Origin: Auricularia sp. M13 | Lineage: Eukaryota > Basidiomycota > Agaricomycetes > Auriculariales > Auriculariaceae | Direction of reading: 5' to 3' | Assembly: GCA_037042915.1 (NCBI GenBank) | Contig: CM073199.1 | Coordinates: forward strand, 1,798,001 to 1,862,000 | Length of the DNA stretch: 64,000 nt | Part shown: positions 33,455-43,012 of the stretch, piece after piece | Position numbering within the stretch: position 1 is the first letter of the stretch | Layout of the letters: each line of letters begins with the position of its first letter | Notes under the pieces: model-generated | Databases searched by the model: none | What the model saw: the letters and a program-made list of their open reading frames with translations, nothing else | Told to the model about the DNA's origin: nothing | Position numbers and translations under genes: made by a program

Positions 33455-34993
33455 GTGCCGCCACGTCGTCGATTCTGCTCTGCCACGCGCCGGAAGGTGC
33501 GTTCTACGGTGGTACACGTCCCCGTTGTCAATAACGCGGCCGACAGCTCAGACCCATGGCCAGACCTGGTGCGCACTATCGAGGACATTCGGGCGAGCAT
33601 TATGGACATCCTCGAGCACATAGAGTGCAGCTGGAAGTCTGTCAGGAACTCTGGCGCGCTTCCGAACAAACTGTCGCCTGAGATGCTCTGTGCTATCTTT
33701 TCTCATCTGGACTTTGGCAACCGCGTTACGGCTTCGCATGTCTGTCGACAATGGAGGCATGTGGCGCTCGGAGAAGTGACACTGTGGACAAAAATCACCA
33801 TCGTCCAGCGCGGGAATGCGTCGCGACGGGATGCATTGGAGGCTCTGTTGAATCGTACAAAGGCTGCGGCAGTGGACGTCTCTATTGAATTCCGCAACAC
33901 CGAGTGGCCGATGCATATCGAGCAGTGCATACCCCCGCATATGTCTCACATACAACGGCTGTGTCTGGTCACCAATGCGCCGCACTTCCAGTGGCCGCCC
34001 ATTTGGGAGGCCCTGTCCGCACCGGCACCGGAGCTGATGTCCCTGGAGCTGGACGGTGTGCGCGCGGGGTTCATCCCGCCCAGCATATTCGCGGGCCACG
34101 CGCCGCGGCTGCGGCGACTGGTGCTGGGCGGATTCATGGTGCCGGCGCAGTGCCCGGCGTTCCGCACGGTGGAGTCGCTCAGCGGCTCGTTCGGGCTGGA
34201 CGACGAGACGCGCGCGGCGGACCTCTTCCCCGAGCTGACGACGCTGGCGTTCCCGCTGCCGGACTACCCCGCGCTGCCGGACGTCGCGAGCTTCGTGCCG
34301 GGCGTGCGCACGTTCCAGTTCGGGAGCAGCGGCGGCACGCTCAAGGCGGACATGCGCCAGCGTCTGCGCGCGGAGAGCCTGCGCGCGATCCCGCGCGTCG
34401 TCGCGGCCAACGCGTCGAACGACCAGCTCAAGTTCCTCGTGCGCTGCTTCGGGCAGCCGTATGCGGTCGACGTGGACCTGGACGATGGCGACGCGCGCAA
34501 GCTCGACATCACGCTCTCCTCGGCCAACCAGGAGCTGAAGCTGGCGTACGTCGGGATACCGTCTGCGGCGCGGCTCGTCTCGGAGAGCGGCATCCTCGCC
34601 GCCGCCGATCTCGCGTACTTCTCGGAGTTCGCGGTGCCGCCGTACTCGCCCAACACGGTGGCGGTGGCCGTCGACCTGCGCTGCCTGACTATCCGCGTGT
34701 CCATGCGCCACGTGCGCGCCGGCAGATACAGCGTGTTGAACCCCGTGGAGTTTCAGAACTCAGGTTGCGTGCTGCGTACGCCTGCGTTGCGGCAGCTTGT
34801 CCTCGTCGCAGACGCGCGCGACGGCTACCTGCGGGTCGTAGAGACCGACGCGCTTGAACAATTCCTTCGTCGCCGCTTGGAGCTTCGCCAACTGGACGAG
34901 TTGGTCCTTGACGGTGTTGTTCTAGAGCGCGGTCGTTCTAGCAGAACGAGCGTGCTGGAGAGGATGGTGCAGCGCATTCTCGCCGTCTCTTAG
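33455..34993 (+). CDS. F-box protein
   Basis: A single exon of 512 aa. The F-box spans roughly residues 66-110 (LSPEMLCAIFSHLDFGNRVT, then ASHVCRQWRHVALG and LWTKI), the usual pattern with WR and LW. The remaining 400 residues lack a recognisable repeat but keep the amphipathic beta/alpha texture of the large Agaricomycete F-box family. Expected role: a substrate adaptor of an SCF ubiquitin ligase. The exact start is uncertain. 33455 is the first in-frame ATG, and later ones (for example near 33602) would still include the F-box. Confidence 0.85.
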   Translation: MPPRRRFCSATRRKVRSTVVHVPVVNNAADSSDPWPDLVRTIEDIRASIMDILEHIECSWKSVRNSGALPNKLSPEMLCAIFSHLDFGNRVTASHVCRQWRHVALGEVTLWTKITIVQRGNASRRDALEALLNRTKAAAVDVSIEFRNTEWPMHIEQCIPPHMSHIQRLCLVTNAPHFQWPPIWEALSAPAPELMSLELDGVRAGFIPPSIFAGHAPRLRRLVLGGFMVPAQCPAFRTVESLSGSFGLDDETRAADLFPELTTLAFPLPDYPALPDVASFVPGVRTFQFGSSGGTLKADMRQRLRAESLRAIPRVVAANASNDQLKFLVRCFGQPYAVDVDLDDGDARKLDITLSSANQELKLAYVGIPSAARLVSESGILAAADLAYFSEFAVPPYSPNTVAVAVDLRCLTIRVSMRHVRAGRYSVLNPVEFQNSGCVLRTPALRQLVLVADARDGYLRVVETDALEQFLRRRLELRQLDELVLDGVVLERGRSSRTSVLERMVQRILAVS

Positions 34994-35231
34994 ACGATGG
35001 ATTCGAAGTTCGAATAATGGGTCTCGTAATATTTAGAGGAGTCCGTATCATAGATACTTTGTAGCCACCCTACTGTAGCCTTAGCGAGTTTCCCATGTAG
35101 TGCTATTTGACCGTTATTCACACACCATAGAGCAATCGAAGTCACTCTCCAGTTTTACACGACTGATGTTAGATGCAACATCGGATAGCGCGGCCGTTGT
35201 GCAACGGTAACCAGGTCGCGCAGGCCGCAAC
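34994..35231. other. 3' flank of the F-box gene
   Basis: AT-rich and non-coding, ending at the left target duplication of the hAT element. Confidence 0.35.
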
Positions 35232-35674
35232 GATGAGTATAGGGCTCGGTAAGTAACTCCGAGTTTGTAACTAAGTTTCAAACTCCGAGTTTTAAACCCG
35301 TTTTAAACCCGTCTGGCGACGCTGGGCCGGGTTTAAAACCTCGGAGGCAAATATATAACGAGCTCGCCGTGCAATCATGCAGAGCAGCGAGGCCATTCCA
35401 AGGAGCTCTCAGTGTCCTATGAGTACCCTTTGATCTTTTGGGATGTGTTCTATTTTAGTATGGTCGATTATACTCATTTCTCATAGAAATCGCTTAGAGA
35501 ATCCAGCGGCAGCCGCTGCAGGCAATCGCGACCAGCATGAGAATCTGAACGATCCGTAGTTGTAGTGCATGAAGTTAACGTTCCTTCAATCTCTTAATCA
35601 AATATCAAGAGGAATGACCAATGCCTGGTAATGTTAAGAGCGCCGAGGAGGCGTCAGTAGGACCACGACCCCAC

Positions 35675-36866
35675 TGTCTCAAAAAGTGCGAAAGGCCGAT
35701 CGGGCCAGACAAAGCCAGATAACTAGATCTGGCCAGATCTTGCACCAGCATGGGTCAGATCTGGCAAAATCTGGCTCATTCGGGCAAGATCATGTATACA
35801 GTGAGAATACAACAAGGAATCGGAAATTGTACTTGAACGACATATACAAGCATTCATTCTGCCTTTTGCACTGAGTATCTACAGCCATTTGCCGCGGTCG
35901 GCCCGCGGAAACAGCTCACCGCTCATTCGGCCGCAACAGAAACTGAGAAAGGATATTCCATGCGCCAGGCGGGACCTGAAAGTAGGATATGTCAATGCCA
36001 AGCCAAAGAAGAGGGCATGAAAGTCTCTGATGAGTCGAATTTGGGCGGTGTACGTTTGGCATCCTTCGGAGCAAAGCAGCCACATCACCATGGCCATTGA
36101 CCAGGTCAAGCGGAAAATTGACGTCGCCACGAGCTGAGCTGGAGTGTGAGGAGGCATGCGGTGAGGACATGGCATACAGTAGGAGGCCATACCTGGTCGG
36201 TGCGCCGCATTGTCCTCATCCGTGCATTTGTCGCCGACTCGCCGTCGCCCAGCACTGCAGCAGGTGAATCATCTCCACAGTCGCCATGCCCGCCTTCGGC
36301 CAGTGCCAAGGACCAGGTTTCCACCCACATGGGCGTAGCGTGAGGCTCGTTACATTCGGAGCCAGGCTGGCGGTAACTCGGAGTGCAGTGCCGCAGTGTG
36401 GAGCGGGCTATAGTTCCGGAAGCTCCATTGCTGACAGTCTCCACATTAGCTCAGTTGTATATTGCGCGCGACGCTCCAAGTCTACGTTAGCGGAGAGCCG
36501 CGGGTTCGAACACGCTGAAGTCATCAATACTAATTTGGTAGTACCTACACACAATATAAAAGTACAGTAGAAGCAAGTAATAAGTAACACAACGTAAGTA
36601 ACTGAATGTACAACTGGTACACAGTAAGAGCCCGCCGGCGGGCAAGTGGCGATAGTATTTTCTTATATATGGGCCCCCAACCAGGTCGACGTTGACCGAG
36701 CCAAATCTGAGTAGATCGGGCTGTCTGGCCCGATCCGGCCGATCATGCCAAAGGTGAATCGGTCGGGGCTTTGCTTCCCAGATCTGGACTATGAGCTGCC
36801 AGACGACCAGATCGGGGTCGATTGACCTCGAGAGAGCCCGATAAGGCGTACACACTTTTTGAGACA
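35675..36866. mobile_element. second inverted-repeat element nested in the hAT element
   Basis: The perfect 14-bp inverted repeat TGTCTCAAAAAGTG (35675-35688) / CACTTTTTGAGACA (36853-36866) continues weakly inward (ATCGGGC shared). Both ends are rich in CAGATCTGG-like motifs. No convincing target duplication was found and the superfamily is not assigned. It may be a separate insertion or an internal part of the outer element. Confidence 0.5.
36440..36515 (+). other. tRNA-like A-box/B-box segment
   Basis: TTAGCTCAGTTGTATA resembles a pol III A box and GGGTTCGAAC a B box, about 50 nt apart. D- and T-arm pairing is poor and no acceptor stem forms, so it is not a working tRNA. It may be a tRNA-derived SINE head or a tRNA relic inside the transposon. 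Confidence 0.4.
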
Positions 36867-37060
36867 ACCGAAGGACCTGGGTGGGTTATGCCATGCTTTA
36901 TAGCGTAATTTATACTCATAAGTTGCTTAATACATCATTATATGAGTAGTTCATTATTTAGTGGTTTGAAACCCAGTTTGAAACCCTGAGTTTGAAACTC
37001 TTGGGGTTTCAAACGGGTTTTCAAGTCCCGGGGAGTTAAAAACCGAGCCCTAGATGAGTA

Positions 37061-37557
37061 GGTTTGGTATAATCCCAAGAGCATCTGCACCAGGTGAACA
37101 TAGGCGTTTGATAATGCGTGCGCCGCGACTCGCGAGCAGACCAAGTACTTAAACAACCTGACAAAACATATGGATCACTGATCCCACCGACACAGGGCCC
37201 TTGATCCAGTCCCGCTTGTCGAGCTCATTACCCTCCGCTCCCTGTACCAACGCTGCTGGAGCAGAGGATGGTGGTCCTCCGGTGCCACTACTAATCACGG
37301 TGAAGCGGTCGTCTCTAAAGGTGGAAAAATCAGGCACTTCGGCGACATGTGGGACAAGCAACGAACCTGCGGCTATGCGTCCAAGAAGACAGTGAGAGCG
37401 TATCGCATTCGCGTCCGCTGAAATATGTAGTATTACGGTAACAACAATATGGGATTTTCGAAGATCATTTGAGGAAGCTTTTCGAATGTGGCCTTCAGAC
37501 TGTTCAGATGTCATAACAAACGGTGATTGATAGCGTACCGTCGGTTCCGCCGAATAT
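37061..37557. other. intergenic right of the hAT element
   Basis: A minus-strand frame (37149-37697) is open but overlaps the 3' end of the next gene and has no recognisable product. Confidence 0.3.
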
Positions 37558-38851
37558 CTAAAAACATGGGCCTGCAAAGCCCGCCTCCTCTGATTCGTCG
37601 TCGTCGCCGAACCAATCTTCTTGGTGATCCCATTTGATGCCACGAGCAGCACATAACGATCGGATTTCGTCCATCTGCGCCGGCGTGGCCTTATCACCAG
37701 CTCCGGGCCCGACGTCCCGCTTCAGCATACAGACAGTCTCCAGCTGCATGAGCGAGGGATGGTCGAAGCGGCCTTTTAGCCACGCGATGATGTGCGACGC
37801 GGGGAGAAAGTTGAGGAACGACAATCGCAGATGGCGCAGTTTCGGCGGAAGGTGCTTGAATAGTGTCGGGCGCACCGGTATGTTCAGCAATTCCAGGACC
37901 TCCAGGTTGGGCAGACTCGCGACAACGTCGAGTTCCCAGGCGTCCGGTTCGTTCATTTCGCCTTGATGATCGACCAGGACCAGCTCCTTCAACGTGCTGG
38001 CTGCGGGAACCAACGCCGCCCTTAGCCCTCCGCTGGGAAGTGGGGCCATTTCGAGATGCGCATGTACGAGACGTGGCATGGTAGCAACAAGAGAGACCAG
38101 GCTTTGCGTCAGGGGCGTCATAATGCTGAAAATGGAAAGGTTGGTGCATGTCGAGCTGCCGGGCTCGATACCCTCCAGAGGACCTTCGTTAAGCCAAAGA
38201 CGATACCAGACGATTTCGAGCTTCTCGAGGGCGGGATATGCGACCATAGGTGCAAGCCAGCCAGGAGAAAGACGTGCTTCACATTGCAAATGGATACATG
38301 CGATGAACTCGAGGGTTTTGATTCGACGAACACCCAGGCAGCGAGCAACAGAGATGGACGCGAGGGCGGGGATGAAGTCAGGTCCACTCACGTGGAGCCC
38401 TGTGAGGCGCGGACAAGCATCGAGAAACCAGGCAACAGGACGATCGCTGATCAGAAAGGGTGTAGGGTCCCGTGAGCCAGGAGCATGTCCGTCGATGTTC
38501 GTGAGCTGATTGCACGTCGAGTTTAGATATGCAGTCTGCACGAAGTGCGCAAGATGCGGACAGAAGCGCAGTTGGCCCACTAGCATCAGGAAGCGCTCGC
38601 CGCCTTCGATATGCAGGTTCTCGTATACAGCTCTCCTGACAGGGTAGACAAAGGCCTTGGATACTGTGGCTAGGCAAAGGAACCCCTGTAATGCCAGTGA
38701 GCCGTAAGGTCGGTGACACAGTGCGCAGAAACACCAGCACCTTGGGGAGACATCCGGTTTCATCGCATGCGCCATCATCCGTGCTTTTATCGTAGAAAAC
38801 GTGCTCTACAATGTGTTCAATAATTTCTGTGGAAAGCGCTGATTTGGACAT
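37558..38851 (-). CDS. F-box protein with LRR-like tail
   Basis: Two exons (38741-38851 and 37558-38685) encode 412 aa. The protein begins MSKSALSTEIIEHIVEHVFYD and continues across the intron to GFLCLATVSKAFVYPVRRAV, together an F-box. The rest contains irregular leucine-rich strands (LEKLEIVWYRLW, LKELVLVDHQGE, LEVLELLNIPV, LRHLRLSFLNFLP). It ends with an acidic tail (GDDDESEE). Expected role: an SCF adaptor. Its sequence is unrelated to the F-box protein at 33455 beyond the F-box itself. The transposon inserted between them does not interrupt either gene. Confidence 0.83.
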
Positions 38852-40188
38852 GACGACTTGGCGGTCAAGAACAAAGGACCAGTGAGTTGACGGCGCTTGC
38901 CGTCACGACACGGGTGGGCTTTCGTGCGGAGGAAGCTGAGTGAGTATAAGCAGCTTCCTGCGTCCGCCAGCACAGTGTTTCGGATGAAAGAGATAGAGAT
39001 CGAAAAAAACAGCACCCAGTGAACACTGAGAGGAGAGAAATTATGAAATGTGACATTCAAGTGGCGGCCCGACACGGCATGCTCTAGTAAAAGGCGAGAA
39101 CGTGATGCGATATGCTGAGCCGCCAGCCACAGCTTTTAGGTAGATAGATCAGAAGAGCAATCATTTGTTGGTGTTTTGAGTGCGATCGACGGCTGTTGCA
39201 ATCACAACGCAGAACCCAGGAGTTCTCTGCTTTCCTAGTCAAAACGGTTGGGTGCGACACTCATTATTCATACTAATATGTGAGGTCAGCTCATGGTTCA
39301 GAACGGCCACTACATGCCAAATGGCAGAGAGTCGCTTCCAGGCGCAAAAGTCGGCATAGCACTGACCACGCGCGACGAAGGGCGGCTCATGAGAAAGAGA
39401 AGAATGAGTGAAACAGGGCACGAGTGATCTTGGATGCGTTGGAGCTGGTGGATACAGCTGACTCCGATGTATTTGCTTGGCCACGGTAGGAGATCACAGG
39501 TATTCCAGCATATGAACGTTCGTTCATGGAGGGAGCAGACGACATGAGTCGAAGGCGTGCGCACGAACCAATGGCAATATGAAGTTATGTCTGGATCCAT
39601 GTTGGGAGGGACGAGGTGGCAAAGGGGGGTGAAACGGATGGACTGCCTCCAGTGCACAGTACAGTAACGCAATACGGGGTGACAGCTGTAGGAACGTTGA
39701 AAGTTGCTAGAAATGGTGAACCGGAGGTCGTCCGGCGGGTCGAACGTTCTTGAACACGAATGTGACAAACTCGACACTGAAAGCCGAAACCTGCGAAAAA
39801 AAAGCCGCGAGGTCAAGCAAGCCACAAGTAACTTCCGCGTGGCGCGGCTATCAGCCCCAAGGTGCCATGTCTGAAAGCTATACAGCGACCCCGCCCGCAC
39901 CGCCAGAAAAGGGGTCGCTGTATAAGACGTCGCTTTGAGGTAGACTAATATGTCTGGAGCTTGAAGGCGTGATGTTGGAAAGCAGAGGTCAAGTGCCTGG
40001 AGGGAATTGTTCATCCACGAACATCCTAAGGGATAGCAGCGTTCTAGATAGAACATTTCAGTGCCAGCGGTAGGCCGTGTGGGATAAGCCAGGATATTGT
40101 GAACATTTTGCACCACAGACGAACCGGAAAGAAAGGGCGACGCGTTTCGCGCTCCGCCCTCCCGCGCTTTCCGTCACGTTGCCCGGAC
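38852..40188. other. gene-poor region with a 14-bp perfect hairpin
   Basis: A long minus-strand frame (39310-40116) is open, but its product is rich in Ser, Arg, Cys and Trp with no domain, and I do not call it. The region also contains the inverted repeat at 39879-39924. Confidence 0.4.
39879..39924. other. perfect inverted repeat, 14-bp arms
   Basis: TATACAGCGACCCC (39879-39892) and GGGGTCGCTGTATA (39911-39924) are separated by 18 nt. It could be the end structure of a small palindromic element, or a hairpin in RNA. Confidence 0.5.
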
Positions 40189-41742
40189 ATGGAACCTCCT
40201 AAAGCCGTAAAGTGAGTCGAGTCCCAGCCTTACCGCCTTTTGCTGACTGTATGAGCGCAGGAAACGCAAGATCACGGACAAGACGCTGCCTGCGTCCCTC
40301 GGCGCCGAGTTCGAGGAGTCCAAGCTCTACCAGCAGTTGCTGGACATGGAGCGCAAGCTCGACTGGAACATGACCCGCAAGCTCGCTGAAATTACGGACG
40401 CATTGGGAAAGACACCCACTGTGCGTGATTATCCTGAGATATTTCGCCAACAGTCAACTTATAATGTTTCATTCAGACTACGAGAACATTGCGCATTTTC
40501 CTTTCTCATTCGGTCGCCAACCAAGCATGGCAAGAGGCCCCAGCACCAGATGCTACTGGCGTGGACTATGAGTCTGGACAGGGCATTCCGTCCTGGACGT
40601 TCCGTGTTGAAGGGCGCCTTTTAGATGTGCGCGGTCCAACGCGTTTCGCTTCACTCACTGCCGTGCTCATTATCTGCTGTAGAGCGCAACATCCCGGCAG
40701 AACAAGGCCCCTTCGCGTAAATTCTCGTCATTCATCCGCCGTCTCCTTGTCGAATTCGACCAGGACAGCACTGTTTACGCCCAACCCAACGTTGTCGAGG
40801 TATGCCCTCTCATTTTGCCAATTGTCTGCCTAAACTGACCTAGTATTGCAGTGGCAGCGCGGACCTGGCGTTCCCGAACAAGACGGCTTCGAGGTCAAGC
40901 GGCGCGGCGACCAGAATGTCAATGCCAGAGTGGTGCTGCAGCTGCAACACACGCCGGAACGCTTTGCCCTTGCGCCCGAGCTTGCACGCGTGCTCGACAT
41001 CCAGGAGGACACCCGGACGAACATTGTCAGCGCGCTCTGGAATTACATCAAGGTCAACTCGCTCCAGGACAAGGTCGACCGCAAGATCATCCGCGCCGAT
41101 GCCGAGCTTCGTCCCGTGCGCATTTCAACTGCACAATCCATGCCGCAGTCTTCATATTTTATTGTTGCAGATATTCGGCGCCGACGTCGTCCAATTTCAT
41201 GAGCTCGGGCAGCTCGTCAACCGATTCCTCGTGCCCTCCCCGCCCATCGTCCTCAACTACGCAATCTCCGTGCAGCCAACGTCGTCGAGCGGTATGCAGG
41301 CGTACGACATCGAGCTCGAGACGGAGGACGTTGCGCTCAAGGCGCGGCAGAACGCCGTCGTGCTCTCGCTCACCGCGGACAGCGCGAAGCAGCTCGCGGC
41401 GCTCGACGAGGAGATCGCCACCGTCGCGCAGGCCGTGCGCAATGCCAAGCAGAAGCGCGACTTCCTCATGAGCTTCGCGGAGGATCCCAGCGGCTTCATC
41501 CAGAAGTGGCTTGCGAGCCAGAGTCGGGATCTTGAGGTCATCGTGGGCAACGAGCATGGCGTCAAGGATGAGGACCTCAAACGGAGCGATTTCTTCCGGC
41601 TACCTTGGGTGCGCTTTTCTTCTGTTTTGCTGCTGTGGTTGTTCGCTGATGATGGCGTCGTGTGCAGGTCGAGGAAGCCGTGGCTATTCAGGAGGGCATG
41701 CGGGTTGCGAATGCGCTCCAGCCCGCAGGCCCGCCGCGCTGA
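40189..41742 (+). CDS. SWIB-domain chromatin-remodelling subunit (Snf12/Rsc6/BAF60 type)
   Basis: At least six exons starting MEPPKAVKKRKITDKTLPA. An N-terminal helix (YQQLLDMERKLDWNMTRK) matches the conserved start of the SMARCD core. The middle (TRTLRIFLSHSVANQAW, then PSWTFRVEGRLLD) is typical of BAF60 proteins. The SWIB domain spans FALAPELARVLDIQEDTRT, ALWNYIKVNSLQDK, KIIRADAELRPIFG and FHELGQLVNRFLVP. A coiled-coil C-terminus follows, with the last exon VEEAVAIQEGMRVANALQP. Expected role: a core subunit of a SWI/SNF-class remodeller in the nucleus. Orthologs often have a longer Pro/Gln-rich N-terminus, so an upstream exon is possible. Confidence 0.88.
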
Positions 41743-42454
41743 TCATATCAAAACTAGTGTATATCTTGTTGTTGCTATCTAACGCTGTGTGTGCTTGTAG
41801 CCAACTTCCTGCGCGGGGATCGTTAAGGCATGACAATTCCGAGCGATGCGCCTGCGCAACGCGTTGTGTGCTCGACATGCGCCGGTAACTTCAAGGAACG
41901 CGAACATGGTCAAGGCATCGTCGATTTGCACGACCTAGTAGAAAACATCGCTCATTATTATGAAGGCCTCACCCAGCTCGCAGGTTTCTAGTCTTTGCAT
42001 GTCAGTCTGTTATCGGGAACAAGTAAGATAAGCAGATAAGGACGCAGCGGCACGCGCTGCGATAAGAGCTCATGCTCTTGGTTTGCACCACGTCGTTTTG
42101 AGGCAAGATGCTCTCATCGTTGCGCGAGAGTACGCCAGGTTGCGAAGGCAGCTTGCTCGCAAGGCCTATCCAGTTCACTTGTGAGCTGGTATCTTCTCCA
42201 TTTGCAGCGGAACACCTGCGCTGTGAATTGCTCACGAGTCAGTTGACAGCTTGTGCAGGAGATCATCCATTCAATCCAGACATAGTACACGACGAGGAGC
42301 AAGTTGCATAGCGAAGACGAAAGCAAGACAGAACTACTGTACACGAGCTCTGTAACTCGACGCGCTGGGCGGTAGCCTACTTCCTGGCGGCAGCCTGGCG
42401 CCGTTGGCTGTTGTCCGCGGAAGAGCTGGCGACGATCGCTGTCATTAGTCCTAG
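41743..42454. other. intergenic, convergent 3' flanks
   Basis: Between the SWIB gene and the small minus-strand gene. No element recognised. Confidence 0.35.
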
Positions 42455-43012
42455 TCACGCGCGCTGCAAGGCAGAAGTAGGTACTCGCCTCGATTTCGCG
42501 GGCGCCGTCGCGGCCTGGCTCTTCTTTTGCTCTTGGAGCGCTGCCGTGAGCTAGGACGATGGTCAGGTTGGCGGCAGAGAACAGGGGTCGGCCGACGCAC
42601 CAGCGATTGTCCACCCTTTTGCGCCGAGCGCGCAGTGGACGCCGTCGATTGCGCCGCGCTCGGCGTCTGCTTTTGCGACCCGCGGTCAACACGGAAAGTC
42701 TTGACTGCATACAATTGGGAGGTGACGGACCTGCTGGGGCCTTTGCTGCTGCTGTTCCTGCCCCTTCGGCCTGACGAGGCGCGGGTCGAGGTCGCCGATG
42801 ATGTTGAGGAACTTCAGCTGCTGCGCCGAGGACGCAGCGCTCCTGCTGCTCGGACCTCCGGCGTCCACTGCACGTATTGTATCAGCCTCAAACGCAAAGC
42901 CACGCAACAGCCGGGAGGGGGGGCGTAACGCACGACCGTAGCTCGCCTGGACGGCGGCGAGGCGTTTGGCCTTCTCAGCGCGTGCGAGCCAGTCGTCAAA
43001 CGAGTCAGACAT
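42455..43012 (-). CDS. small hypothetical protein
   Basis: Three exons starting MSDSFDDWLARAEKAKRLAA. The first intron is 64 nt (donor after RPQQ, acceptor AAAAGCAG) and the second 50 nt (GTGCGT...CCTAG). The frame holds through LTAALQEQKKSQAATAPAK to the stop at 42455. The N-terminal helix and the block FLNIIGDLDPRLV look structured. The tail is Gln/Ala/Lys-rich and probably disordered. Family not recognised. The model rests on splice-site quality and frame only. Confidence 0.55.

Larger units (their letters stand above)
35240..37052. mobile_element. non-autonomous hAT-type DNA transposon
   Basis: An 1813-bp element starts TAGGGCTCGG and ends CCGAGCCCTA, a perfect 10-bp terminal inverted repeat that continues imperfectly (GTAACTCC / GGAGTTA). 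It is flanked by an identical 8-bp duplication GATGAGTA at 35232-35239 and 37053-37060. Both ends carry several GTTTNAAAC-type subterminal repeats. The 8-bp duplication and TAGGG end fit the hAT superfamily. No transposase-like ORF is visible, so it would depend on an enzyme made elsewhere. The intact target duplication suggests a fairly recent insertion. Confidence 0.85.

Noticed and set aside
37149-37697. 182-codon minus-strand frame beside the transposon
   Set aside because: Overlaps the 3' end of the F-box gene on the same strand and has no recognisable domain. It could be a relic, but I cannot support it.
39310-40116. 268-codon open frame on the minus strand
   Set aside because: The composition is unlike the genuine proteins here (many Ser, Arg, Cys, Trp), with no domain, no signal peptide and no splice partner.
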